Assembly (NCBI GenBank): GCA_019915135.1
Contig: JAHLMK010000008.1
Coordinates: 186,001 to 250,000, forward strand
From: Strobilurus pachycystidiatus
Lineage: Eukaryota > Basidiomycota > Agaricomycetes > Agaricales > Physalacriaceae
DNA: 64,000 nt
Direction of reading: 5' to 3'
Shown: in pieces, positions 23,542 to 35,387 of the stretch
Layout: every line of letters begins with the position of its first letter
How positions within the stretch are numbered: the first letter of the stretch is position 1
The notes under the pieces: model-generated
Seen by the model: only the letters and a program-made list of their open reading frames with translations
What the model was told of the DNA's origin: nothing
Databases searched by the model: none
Program-made: the position numbers and the translations under genes

Positions 23542-26500
23542 GGTCGCGGGAGAGAGTGGTGGTTGGATACCAAGATCCAGTTTTGAGCCAAGTCGGGCAT
23601 GGATTTGTGTTCTTTTTCTTGATGCCCTGAGTCTGTGTTCAGATCCACTCCACCACGCCCGATCGCATCTTCCCACGCCTTATCTACCTCTGTCTGCAGT
23701 TGGGCCCATTCCTTGCAAGCACAATCACCGTCGACCAATCACGAACGTGGCCAGCCCCGCTGCCCAGCTTCGCCACCCGCTCTCGACTGGTTCACGGAAA
23801 ACATACCAGGCCACGCCCGAAAGCAGTGTCGCTCTCGAACACGCCGAGAGTGGTATCCCCATCCGGCGCCCGACCTATATCGATCGCGCAGTCTCCTGAC
23901 CGGCTGTGCGTCATACTTTCATCATAGCGAACTTACCAAGTGCATTCGCCCACAAGATGCGCAGGTTCGTCTGCCCGCCTGCTCACATCCCGGCTAGCTT
24001 GCAGTCTGCCTCTCACGCTGCCGCTTGCCCTGCTGCGAATCCGCTTAGCCCATCTCGCATCATTCTTCTGTACACCTCATCAACACTCCCCACCGGTTGC
24101 TTTGCCCTTCCAAGGCAGGCAGCTCGCGTCGCGCACCCGCAGCTAGTCCTCGATATGTCGTGTGCCTATTGATAGCGTGTAAGAATCTCATCCGTTCGCC
24201 TGGATACAGATCCTCCTTCCTGTCCATCAGTCTTCTGGTCGGTGGCTGCATCTTCTATTCAAATCGTATTCATTTCACACTCTCACGTCTCCTTCCCTCA
24301 TTGTAGTGCGCCGCACATCACCTTACATACAGTTCGCAGCCACCACACCAGCTCCGCTGTTCCCTCAAGTAACAATATACCCGCCGCTAACCCACCGTGT
24401 ACCACTCCCCCGTCAACTTGTCATCGTTCGAAGATGCAGCTGCTCCACTGGAGACCGCTGCGAATCAAACTTAGCATGCGAAGCGGAAGACGCCTTGCGG
24501 TCCTCTGACAATTCCTGCTCCCGCTCGCCTTCACACCTCTTTCCGCCTCTCTCGCGCGATCATCGTTTGCCCGGAGCGACTCAGAAGCGAGGTATGCATC
24601 TCCATCGCCGAGTCTCACCCTGCAATTCAATGCGCTCAACCCATTTTCTTCTCACGTAGCTCACAAAATCCTCGTGCTACCTCCTTCGCCCTGACTAATA
24701 ACGTTGGGGAGGGTCCTGCCTCGCCAAGTACTCAGCTTTTTCATTTCCCTTATCTCTTTTTCTTTTCTTTACTCTTACGCGTCCGCTTGGACTAGCGTGT
24801 ACGTAGCAACGTGAAATGAACCCAGGGTGATTGACTCTACAGTAGTTTCGTTATTCATTATGGTCGGTCTACCCTTCCTATGTACGCGCGCGCGAGCGTA
24901 AAAACCCATCCATCAGACGTCGAACGACGTTAGCAAGGACAATGGAGGAAAATTTCGAGGGTACTCAGTCAATGGGGATGTCCGATGCAGCTAACTTACC
25001 ATGCCAGGAAACGTCCGATGTATAACGTATGGGGATATCCTCAACATACCAACGATTTGTCGAATTAGGGTTTGACGTTGCTGTACCTGGACGAGGGTTC
25101 GGGAATCGGGAAAATCTGGTTTGTACACCGGAGAGCGTCAGATTCGCGTTGGAGTGTCCAGTCTCCAGTCTCCAAGCCATGACTCGGGATGGCTCTTGTA
25201 CGTCGAACGGTTGCCACGGATGCTGTTTACATAGAAGTCACACAACGAAGCATCGCACGCCAATGTGGCTACATTCCATTTAGGCAATGTGGAACACATC
25301 TTTCTCCCAAGGTATCCATCAGCGATCCGGCTCGAGAACTCCGAGAGAAGGAACGATGCTGGGAACTTATCAAGTTACCTACCAAATTTGGGTGATTGGC
25401 CACGATAGCGAGCGAAAACTGAGGACGTGTGGGAGACATGAACATTCGTTGCAAGTACAGTAGTGATAGGATTCCGACGGCGCAGAGGATTGATTGTTCC
25501 TCAGATTCATTGAGGTTGCATAAGATAAAGGTGTGCGAGATCTTAAGAGCGGTCGTATCTATTATCTACCACCGGTCCCGAGCGCGGACGCCCGTTGATC
25601 AAAAGCTGCTGTGTGGCGCATGCGCACAAAAAGATGGGGACACCCAGGATCGAACTAAGGACCCGCCCCCTCTTCACAGCGGCGTTCCTGGCTATCCATT
25701 TCAAACTTCTTTCTGGGACCATCTTATCGCAAACGATCGTGTTGCGAATTTGCAACGTCGGATCTGCAGCCAATAAGCTGCAGCCGACCATAATTCTGGA
25801 CAAAGTCGACGATCCCGGCTGGGTGAAATTGGGTCCTCGAGTGTCATACGTGCTTGTGTACTACTACTGTTCGTGCATAGCGCGCCGATGGCGCCATTTA
25901 CATGATACACCGATATGTACCGGCCCCCGACAAACGCGGTCAGGCTGACACCTATCCCTACCTGGCCGATGACAGGTACCCATGGTCATTGAGTCGCAGG
26001 GCCTCATTCGAGTGTCGGCCAAGCAGGCCAAGGGTTAATTTACAGCTCCACACCCTCCTCCTGGCCTCCTCAGAATACATTGAATCGATGGAACTGCCCT
26101 CCTTTTTACCCGTCTCGGCTATGATAACCACCGTTGTCTAAGTATTCGAGACCCATGCAGTCTATTTTCAACTGAGCACTGTGCGACGTATACGCGCCCC
26201 TCTGCGTCGCGGTGTCTCACAAGAGGTCGACTACGGTGCGGTCGACTTGCTGAGGCTGGGAGAAGTCAATGAGAGACAAAGCTGAGACAACTTGAAGGCC
26301 AAGGCTTAGGTTCGCGTATACGCTCCCAAAACCCGAGTAGGAACGTGCACTTCGGCCGACCACTCTTTGCAGATCCTAGAACCTTTTGACATTGTCTTAA
26401 CCCTTGCCCAGAGTAACGTGTATGGTACGTAGTAGCCACGGTACCGCTACTTGGATATTCGCGTTCCCCGCCCCTCGTCCAAAGTAAAAGGGAGAAGCGC

Positions 26501-28672
26501 TAGCTCCGATCGTTGACGCGAGAGAGGCCTACCAGGTTCGTATGGTATGAAGACTGGGTAGTTATGATGTATCGCTCCATCGGTATTCAAGAGGTTGACG
26601 TCGGGTACTGACAGCGAATGCAAATGATTGCCATTTCGTGATGGTCAGGGGATGCTAGACCAGGAGAGGGACACAACTTCAGTCGACGGCACATGTCATA
26701 CCTCACTCGTGAGGTCTCGTCAAACTCCGATGCTGGCAGTAGCGTTCTAGGAGACTTGCTGAATTCACAGGTCTCACCACCAATGGGCGGATGACCTGGG
26801 TCAGATGGACGTCTGCGGGGACAGTCTCGAGCATGCGGGTAAATGGAATCGACACATTTGAAGTCGGTGTTGAGTCTGTCTTAGTCTAGATTTGGACCTT
26901 GGTCATAAGTTCATCTTTTGAATGCAACAGAAACTTCGAAGAAAAGTTGCCTGACCCTCTCATGGTAAAATTACTGTCAGACATGTATAGTCGTAGATCC
27001 GAGTCCGAGCGAATAATTATAGTGACAAGCGGGCCAGTCATGAGTTCTTGATGAGCGCGATAAAGCAGAGGACCGAATCCACATACCGCCTTTCTAGTCT
27101 GTCCAATCGAGGTATTCGTGAATGTTAGTAGCGAGCTGGAAGATCTGAGAGACCAGATGTACGCCATGTCGTCAGACACGAGCACCGAAGCGTCAAGATG
27201 TATACCGCCGCCCAGGTAGTCCTCCGAGCTCCCATCCTCTCGAACTGTCATTGATACTTACCAACCCGAGGAAATGCTCCGCAATGTACGCTACCCATCG
27301 AATGGACAGATGCAATTTGACTCAGCTTCGGAAATCTATAAGCCATGCATATGTGATAGACTCACTTTTCTGCCAGTGCGTGAGAATGATGCATCATCTG
27401 CAGCGTCTCCTCAAGCGATGTTTCAGGTTTCGGGACACCTTCGTCGCATCCTTCCGTACCCTCTATGCGTCCACCGCAAGGAGAAACGTTGATAGGAGGA
27501 TCATCTGAGCATCTGCCCATAGTCTGAGATATTACGACACGCAACGCTAGGGGACGCTAGGTCCGCCACCTTCCGCCACTAACGACATGAATGATCAAGG
27601 TCAGGCACATTAAATGTTTCCGAGCCTGGATGAGACATGCGCGTTTGGAAACGGTGCGAGAAGGTCATGGAGCCGTTCATGACTGCGCCACAGTGTCAGC
27701 CTCATTTGTTTCAAATCAAATCGACGCATCTATCCCAGACGCGATGATGGCGATGGCAAAGATCAAGGCTTAGGGGGAAGTGAGACAGAGGAGAGATAGA
27801 AGATATATATCTTACGCACAACACGAGACACGAATACACGTAGTTTGTACACTGCGTCATGGCGCATCTAAGTTGCCCGTCCTGAAGAATCAAAGGCCTT
27901 CCGTGTTAACCAGGAGGTGCCCTAGCTCGTCAGTGGCATGTTCTGTCCATCCATTTGCCAGGCAAAAAGTGAGAGACTGAGTAGTAGCATGGCATCAGAG
28001 AAGCATTCAGACTGGGTGATGATTCAAATGAAGATGTCGCCGGAAAGATAGGCCTCTGGTTATCAAGCTTGGGGAGGGCTCAATTAAGTCGCGTTGTTGC
28101 ACGGCAAAGGTGACAAACGCCCCCGATGTGAGCAGTATGACAATATCATGAGAAGCCTACCGCCTACTTACCGTGTTTGTGCGGGCCAAGGCCCGGGAGG
28201 TGTCCGGTGAGAGGGCAGCACTGTCTCGAAAGTGTAAGTATTCCAAGGTGACAAAAAGCAGTTTGAGTCGACAAGAGGCTATCGCTCTGCATTTCAAGAA
28301 CGCAAAGCTGGCTGAAACAAGTGTAAGTCAATCGTGAGAGCAGTCTCAGGGCACGCGCGAATCCGCGGATGGGCACAGCGCAAGCCGGCCGCGGCATCTG
28401 TCCAGGGATACTCCGACGGCATGTGTTCGGTGATCGAGACCAGCCTGGGCCCTTCCACCGCGCTACCTTGAGAAAAGTGCTGAGTTGCTCTTTGCTCGTG
28501 CCCGAATCTTCGCCCACGACCTCGACGACCAGGACGCTGACGATTGCGCCCTCATCCCGCCCAGCGCCTACCTATCCCGCCTACCCGGCGCGCACACACA
28601 CGCGGGCCCGACGCCGCATCGCAGCAGCACGACCCGGCCTCAATCCTGATTGACGTATTTCAAGCAGCAAAA
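23542..28672. other. Gene-poor 5.1-kb region
   Basis: No exon chain or family motif on either strand. Pyrimidine-rich stretches at about 24.5-24.8 kb and 28.4-28.7 kb look like promoter or leader DNA of the flanking genes. A minus-strand ATG frame at 26886-27251 (121 aa) and hydrophobic pieces around 27.7-28.3 kb could be remains of a membrane protein but are not supported. A tRNA-like 3' half lies at 25635-25680. Confidence 0.45.
25635..25680 (-). pseudogene. tRNA 3'-half-like sequence
   Basis: On the minus strand the sequence has a T-arm with the B-box motif AGTTCGATCCT. A TGTCCCCA acceptor-like end follows, then five T residues, the usual RNA polymerase III stop. The T-arm resembles fungal tRNA-Cys. 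The matching 5' acceptor strand and a proper anticodon stem are missing, so it is more likely a tRNA relic or a tRNA-derived short element than a working tRNA. Confidence 0.35.
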
Positions 28673-31127
28673 ATGGACCATTCTAGGCGCATGTACCAGC
28701 CTCTGCCCTCTTCATCTAGTGCTGGCTATGCTCCTGGCGGATTTGCAGCGCCCACGCACCCATACTCGAACGGGTACGGCAATCCGTGGCCTCGCACATC
28801 CAGCTCCCGCGACGAAGACCAGATGAACGTCAATGTCAAGGCCGAGCTGCGCGACCACCATCCGCCCAAACAGGACACGGCGCCGGCCATCGACGACGGC
28901 ATGCACGCCACCAGCGACTTTGTCAAGAAGCTGTTCAAGTACGTCCCGCCTCTCGCCCTCACCACGCCCCGCCCTCACCATGGCCCAGAATGCTCGAGGA
29001 CCAGACGTTTCAGCACATCGTCTGCTGGGGTCCGCACGGCGATTGCTTTGTTGTCAAGGACATGAACGAGTTTACCAAGACGGTCCTTCCGCGCATGTTC
29101 AAGCACCAGAACTTTGCGTCCTTTGTCCGCCAACTCAACAAATATGACTTTCACAAAGTCAAGAACACCGACGATAACGCGTACGGCGAACAGGTGCGTT
29201 TCTCTACCTTTTACCACAAACTGAAACGAACCATTGCAGTCCTGGACATTCCGCCATCCAGACTTTCATGCAGACAGACCCGAGGCTCTCGACAACATCA
29301 AACGCAAGGTGCCGGCATCGCGCAAGGCATCTGCGCCCCAGCCTGCCTCTTCATCGCGTCCCATGGCTTCGGCTGGCGGAGACGCAGACTATTTACAAGG
29401 ACAAATCGAACGCCTGACTCAGGCGCAGGAAGAGATGTCCGCACACGTCCGCAACTTGGAACGCAACTACCACGATGTCCTCGTCGAGATGGTCGGCTTC
29501 CAGCGCAACATGGCGCAGCAGGACGGTCTCATGCAGAACCTCATACAATACTTCCTCCAGTCCAGCCGCTCTCAGGTGAACGGCAACACTTCATCATCGC
29601 CTTCCTCGTCGTCCATGCCCCCGCCACCCGTTCTTTCTCCTGGAGGAGAGACCGACTCAAATCCGTTCCTGCCGCAGCGGGAAACCCTGCGTATGGTGCA
29701 TCCCGACGCTGCAAGCGCAAGTTTGCAGCAGATGAACGAAATGTCACGGCTCTCCAGCGCAGGGTACGACTGGGGCTCTGACCCCAGCGGGGCGAATGGC
29801 CGACCGCCGAGCAGGATCTGGGCTGCAGCTGCGAACGCTGGCCTGATAAATCCTGACGGGACACCGCGGCCGGGGCACTCGTCTTCAATGGCATCGTCCT
29901 CGATGGGCGGTGCATCAGGGTCTGGTATGAGCGAGATACGAAATAGGGCCGAGGCGTTGCAGCGCATCGAAGAGCTGCAGCGGATGCGCATGGGCATGGC
30001 TAGTGCCATGGGCGTCAACATTCCCCAGCCGCCGCCGTTCCCGCCCCAGTCCCAATCGGCACAGCAGTCGGATCTTGAGGAGGAGGAAGAGATGGTCATG
30101 CCCACTGTGACAAACAACAGCACATCGTCGCCGGAGAGTTTGACCTCGCCCCAGTCGCAGGCCTCGCCGCCACAACATCAGCAGCAGCAGTTTCCACCGC
30201 ACCATCCGTCGGCCAGCAACGTGGGCTTCACGTGGCCTGAAGAGGGAATGCACGAGGGCCTACAGGTGTACACTGTCGGGCATCTACTTCCCAAGGAGGG
30301 CAACTGGGGTTTCGAACAGGGCTGGGACGAAGGACCGTCGAGCTCGACGCCAGGGAGTGGCGTCACGTCGCCGCAGCAACAGATGGCTGTAGCAGGACCC
30401 TCGTCTCAAAAGTTGAGAGTACGAAGGTCGACGTATGTTCCCGGATGGGCAGTTCCACCGAGAGTGCTGTTGGTGGACGACGACGCCGTGTCGAGGAAGC
30501 TTAGCAGCAAGTTCCTCCAGGTGTTTGGCTGTGCAATCGACGTGGCAGTCGATGGCGTGGGCGCGGTTAATAAGATGAACTTGGAGAAATACGATCTGGT
30601 GTTGATGGTACGCATATTCATTTCATCTTGTCCGTGATCTCATAGACTTTGATTAGGACATCGTCATGCCCAAACTCGATGGCGTGTCGGCCACGTCCCT
30701 CATCCGCAAGTTTGACCCTATGACGCCCATTATCAGCATGACGTCCAACAGCAAGCCGAACGAGATTATGACCTACTATTCCAGCGGCATGAACGACGTC
30801 CTCCCGAAGCCATTTACCAAGGAAGGTCTCCTTGGGATGCTCGAGAAGCACCTGAGCGGGTTGCGCGAAATAGGCAGGGCGAGCACGTCAATACCGCGGC
30901 AGCTGGGCGCACCCCACAATGATTCGGAGATTGTATCGTACGGCGTAGCGGAGGACGCGGGACGGGTCAATCCGCTCGCGGGGATGGGGCTCACGGACGA
31001 GCAGTATAATACGATACTGCAGAACATCGTCGGGACGGACTCGTTTGCTGGGGAGAAGAGGAGTCTGGACGACGACGATGATGGGCGGCAGGGGAAGCGG
31101 GGGAGGTTCGAGCTTGTCGACCAGTGA
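28673..31127 (+). CDS. SKN7: Skn7-type response-regulator transcription factor, 769 aa
   Basis: Four exons, 28673-28938, 28989-29193, 29240-30607 and 30657-31127, with introns of 46-50 nt. Order: a Ser/Pro-rich start; an HSF-type DNA-binding domain at about 81-180 (SDFVKKLF, FQHIVCWGPHGDCFVV, FKHQNFASFVRQLNKYDFHKV); a coiled coil (LTQAQEEMSAHVRNLERNY); a long Gln/Ser/Pro linker; a response-regulator receiver domain at about 565-685 (VLLVDDD, phospho-acceptor Asp614 in MDIVMPKLDG, late Lys in LPKPF); and a charged tail. An intron falls exactly before Asp614. Skn7 receives phosphate from the Ypd1 phosphotransfer protein downstream of hybrid histidine kinases and controls oxidative, osmotic and wall-stress genes with Yap1-type bZIP factors. 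All active-site residues are present. Confidence 0.97.
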
Positions 31128-31992
31128 TTGTTACTAGACTGTACTATGGCATGGCATGGTATTGACTTGGCGTCGGGATGAATGTTGGCTCCCTTGTGGC
31201 ATTAACTTATCTCTCCTTTATCTCCTCCAGGGTATTTTGTGGGACTCTTCTTGTCGTGTATTGTATTCCCTAATAGTTAATGTCTAGCAACAGCTCTGAT
31301 GGTCTGCCTTCTTGTAATGCCAGTGTAATCCAGCCTGATACATGCACCAATACCAGGAAAATGAGTGCGACTTGACTTATCAAAGGTGACCGCTCGCTAT
31401 AATCAGGACTTGAGTGGCAGATCTTACGCGACATGATACGCGTGAAGCCGAGTACGCCGACGAACCTGCGTTTGAACGGGCGTTGAGGTACAGTGCTGGT
31501 ACCAACTGGTTCGCCGGAGAGAGGCTGAAGATATTGATGATACCTTCACTTATACAGAGTGAATTGCGCTTAGTAAGTCACTAATTTCTCCACGATACTT
31601 CGGCGTAGGCGTGAGCTTGGGAAGGTCCTCAGATGAGTGGTATTGAGCAGCGATTCCTTGTCCCGGAGCTGTTCCTCCAGCTTGTTCACATCGTTGCACT
31701 TCACGAACATCTGAACTCTGCTCACGGCTCTGACTGCCTCTCTGTACCAGACTCGACAGGTGACGGTTGGTCCTTCACTGGCATGACCGGCAAGGATGTT
31801 CAACGGGAAGGGTATGTCAAACTCATCGGCGATATGTACAATCCTCGTGAATGTGATCACCATGTCCGAATCAAACTTTTCCTTCCTAAAGAGTAGTTCA
31901 GTGAAGTTTCGCGCGGAGCGGAGCAATGTAACTTGAAGAACTAGCAAAAGCATAGATATTCAGTGATACTGGTCGAGCGGTCGACGTCCTGC
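31128..31992. other. Convergent intergenic region
   Basis: 3' flanks of Skn7 (plus) and the phosphotransferase (minus). It contains one minus-strand ATG frame, listed separately with low confidence. Confidence 0.45.
31570..31953 (-). CDS. Hypothetical protein, 127 aa
   Basis: ATG-started frame 39 bases downstream of the phosphotransferase stop, on the same strand. I recognise no domain. There is a mildly hydrophobic start (MLLLVLQVTLL) and charged pieces such as NKLEEQLRDKESLL. It could be a small gene, an exon of an unresolved gene, or chance. Confidence 0.25.
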   Translation of the reverse strand: MLLLVLQVTLLRSARNFTELLFRKEKFDSDMVITFTRIVHIADEFDIPFPLNILAGHASEGPTVTCRVWYREAVRAVSRVQMFVKCNDVNKLEEQLRDKESLLNTTHLRTFPSSRLRRSIVEKLVTY

Positions 31993-33210
31993 TTATCTGT
32001 CCATGGGGTCGTTCTCTATCACGCCCGGCGGTACAGCCATATCTCCCGTGCTATTCCACAACGCTCGCTCCATCGCGATCTCGTCTAAGTATGTATCCTC
32101 CCAACCCGACCCGACATGTCTCCAAAAGACAAATACTGGCTTTCGATGGAGATTACGCAACTCTATCATGGCGTACTCCCAGTACTCAGGGAACCACCCC
32201 GCTGTCTCCCAGTCGATGATGGCCGCTAGTCGGCCGTCTTTCACAAGGATGTTCGAAGCATTCAGATCTCCGTGCGTGCAACATAGACGGTGCGACTTCA
32301 TGCGCACCGGTTCCACAAGTTCCATGAGGCGAGGAAGTCGGCTCGGGAAAGCGATGTAGCTGATCAAGAGGTCATAGAATGCTTGAACATCAAGAGGTGG
32401 AATGATTATTCGACTGTTCAAGTTCCTATGCCAGAGAAGCGACCCTCCTGCAAGACCCGATATCGTATCAGACGTCGGGGCCGGAAGAGCACGCATTTCT
32501 GAAATGACACAATGAACGTCCTTTGCGAGCAGACCATCTGACAATACCGCAGGCTCAAACGAGTCGAGCAGTGCCGTGGTCGCACGCAAGTTGATATGCA
32601 CGTCAGGATCACCATCTGCTAGACGTTGAAGCAAATCAGAGTTGATCAGATACTCCTCCGCCCATTCGGTGTGTCTCCTAAGCCATGTCGCTAGAGTTTC
32701 ACCCTCGATCCATTCCATGATCAAGATCCCGCCAGCATCTGGGTCATCATCCAACGGAGGAAGGACATCAAGAGCACGCGGAACAGGGATGCGTGTGTTC
32801 CTTCGGATGAAGCACATATTGGAGGCCTCGACTCGCGGGTCCCGGCGATGGGTGTCTTTCATCGCCAGTCCGAAAGGTAGCCTGGCGACGTTTGACGGCC
32901 ATTTGTGGATGCCCCACCGCTCGCTCACGTTCGAGTAAACTCTTCGTCTGAAATAGATGGGAAGACAGAGCCAGAGACGCCAGGGTAACAGGAAAGCGCC
33001 CAAACGCAACTTGTTTAGTAGAGCTGGTAGCATGCCTGTCATCTTATTCAAATCGACCTGAGTAGCTTAACGGCAAGGCATGTATCTCACCTTGTCAAAT
33101 ATTACTCCACAGTGAGCTGAACGCTCTTCGGAAATTCCAGTCGCTCGAGCGAAGTGGCAAGTGGTGTTCTGGTCCAAGTTCTCAAGAAGGAAAGAGCGCC
33201 ATTTCGGCAT
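31993..33210 (-). CDS. APH-type phosphotransferase family protein, 389 aa
   Basis: Two exons, 33106-33210 and 31993-33057, joined in phase 0 through a 48-nt intron. A stronger-looking donor at 33090 would leave only 33 nt. Visible features: an N-terminal region of the fungal APH group (IYFRRRVYSN, KWPSNVARLPFGLAMK), the hinge ILIMEWIEGETL, the Brenner-type catalytic motif THGDLNASNILV, and the metal-binding IIDWETAGWFPEYWE. Proteins of this fold phosphorylate small hydroxylated molecules or act as protein kinases. They are numerous in mushrooms, where substrates are unknown; 'aminoglycoside' in the family name does not imply resistance here. Upstream of residue 35 the model is less certain. 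Confidence 0.82.
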
Positions 33211-33602
33211 TCGGGCCGTGGAATGTGGGTGAGCTCCGGCTCGGACAAAATTAAACAAACTCACTCCTGCTCTCTACATTCCTCAGAGGTAACGCGTGAG
33301 TTGATAGTGTTTAGGAATTGAGGCGCCTTACGTTAGTTCCCGACTGAGCTCATGGATCTCTCATCTGCTTATGTGCCGCTTTCCCCCCAAGGACGGAGTC
33401 ATGAGGGAGGTGCCTCACATGAAAAGGCGCTCACCACGACCTTCAAAGAATGAGCTTCATCTTGACACAGCTCGTAAGCTGGTGGTACGATGAATGTAGA
33501 TAAGAGTGAGATCTGCGAAAGGCCGATTGGAACAAGTGACTCTAACTGTTCGAGTAGAGCTTTTCATCATGTATGTACGTGTCGTTACAGCAGCATTTCT
33601 AA
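33211..33602. other. Intergenic, no gene seen
   Basis: Short region between two minus-strand genes. It includes the promoter of the phosphotransferase. Confidence 0.5.
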
Positions 33603-35387
33603 TCAATCAAGCCATGCACCATTGTAAACTCCAACCCGACTTGTCTTGAGCAAGTCATCCGAGCTCGGCTTTTGTGACGGAAGCTCAATTTCCTCAACAT
33701 CGTCACACCACGTCTCGACGATGATCTCGGCTTCACTTCTCCCCTGCCGCCATTTTACGCGACTTAGTTCAATGTTGTTGAGAAGCCACGCGGTATCAGA
33801 GCCCAGTCGTGCGGCTAGAGAGTGGACGCTCAGCATGACACGAGATACTGCTATGGAGTTGATAGAGACGAGGTAGCTGCACGGTGCTTAGTTCCTAGAA
33901 ATTCAGGAGGGCTGGCACCTACTTTGACCATGCAACGACGACGTTTAACTACGTGTCAACTACGGGTTAGCTAACAGCCGCGCAAGGATACTGACAAGAT
34001 GTACCTGGGGATATTCTTCGAGGAATGATCCTATAGATGATACGCCAACAGAGACTGGCAATCTTTGGTTGACTGTGTGACAGCAACAGCACCAGGAAAA
34101 CACTCACCAAAGACGACAAAGTAGAAGAAGCCTCCACTGCAAGGCAAAGATGAGGAGTTTCCCGTCTGGACATACCATCACTCACTCTCTCAGAAGCCGC
34201 TTCAAGATGGGCGCATGCTTGAGCGTGCGCCTATTCCTCAGGGCCCGAAAGGCAGTCAATACATATAAAACAGTCTAATCGTCGATCATGGTCAGTTCCT
34301 TGCCGGAAGACAGAACTCAGATCAAGAATCTTACATGTAAGCACAGCGAGGGCAGATATATCCTCCAGAATTTATACGGTCGATTCGCACGACACCCCAA
34401 TATCTTCAGGCGCCCAATCACCAACCCCGTCGGCTGCAACCGAATCCTCACGGCAGAGTCGATCGTAAACCCCATTGCCAGCGTGGCCGACAACGCGAAC
34501 ATGACAATGATGCTTATCTGCATCATGCGGTTATGCGAAAAGAGGTGCCATACGCGGATGACGAGGATCGCTACACAAACGGGACGAATGGTAAGGAGAT
34601 GAAAACGAATTTTAGCGGAGACGCGTACCCTGAATGATGATGATTGCGACGGAGTTCGAGACGAATAGGAAGGGAACAATGGGCCGACAACTGTCATGCA
34701 CCTCGATATCAAAGCGTAACTCGGTGTGGGTATAAAATCTCACAACTGTGTACCACGAAGCACTTGTTAACAGGACACTGCATACAATCATGATGGGTAC
34801 CCACATGCTGGCTCGGCTTCTCCAACGTGACGGCTAGCAGCATCTAGTCAGACAGATGGACGTCGGCATGGGACGAGAAGGGACTTGCAGATGACATCGA
34901 TGCTGTAGGGCCTGTCAATCTCCCTTGAAACTCGAGGTCTGAAGGGAAAGTTGTACTCACAGTCCGATTGTCAGCACAAAATATCGATTCTGGGTTTGAG
35001 GTTGTGGGTGAGATCATTCGGAAACAAGCTGAGAGCAAGACGCACAAGAAGAAATAGAAATCTTGTGGGCGTCCATTTGCCACTCCAGAAGTATTCGACC
35101 TAGCATCGTCTCAGAGAATCCCACGCAGACTGGCATGAGGTACAGCGTACTTCGTCGGCAAGTGTTATGAACCACTGGACAAGCACACGGACAAGCGTCA
35201 GCAGGCGGCTTGGCACTCATCTCACACAAATACCTCAAAAACTACAACAGTGACAAGTCAGAGGCCCGGTCGTACCACGCAGACCAGGAAGAGACGCACC
35301 CAGTAGCGAGAAAAACGCGACGGAGATAACGCGCGACACCTCTCCGCCAATGATAGAGGGCAGATGATTGTCGAGATGCACGGCCAT
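33603..35387 (-). CDS. DUF6533-type multi-pass membrane protein
   Basis: Resolved 5' exons: 35300-35387, 35234-35241 (8 nt), 35151-35174, 35046-35099 and 34961-34989. They encode VISVAFFSLLVFEWFITLADEVEYFW, WTPTRFLFLLNRYFVLTIGL, which is the DUF6533 signature (helix, LxDEV, FLLNRY). A later exon ends at 34629 and the next starts at 34570 (SCRPIVPFLFV, then AILVIRVWHLFSHNRMMQ and a helix IIVMFALSATLAMGF). The C-terminal exon ends at 33603 (RVMLSVHSLAARLG and an acidic tail). Exons between about 34.7 and 34.96 kb and between 33.9 and 34.4 kb are not fixed, so total length is uncertain. About seven helices are expected. The family is expanded in mushrooms and has no known function. Confidence 0.75.

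Noticed and set aside
26886..27251. 121-codon ATG frame on the minus strand
   Set aside because: No motif and no adjoining exons that keep phase. Possibly a decayed membrane protein, but not supportable.
33058..33090. 33-nt intron in the phosphotransferase gene
   Set aside because: A donor 15 bases earlier gives a 48-nt intron in the same phase. The short form is below the usual size range here.
31993..33210. Antibiotic resistance gene (aminoglycoside phosphotransferase)
   Set aside because: The fold is shared, but fungal members of this family are general small-molecule or protein kinases. Nothing here indicates drug resistance.
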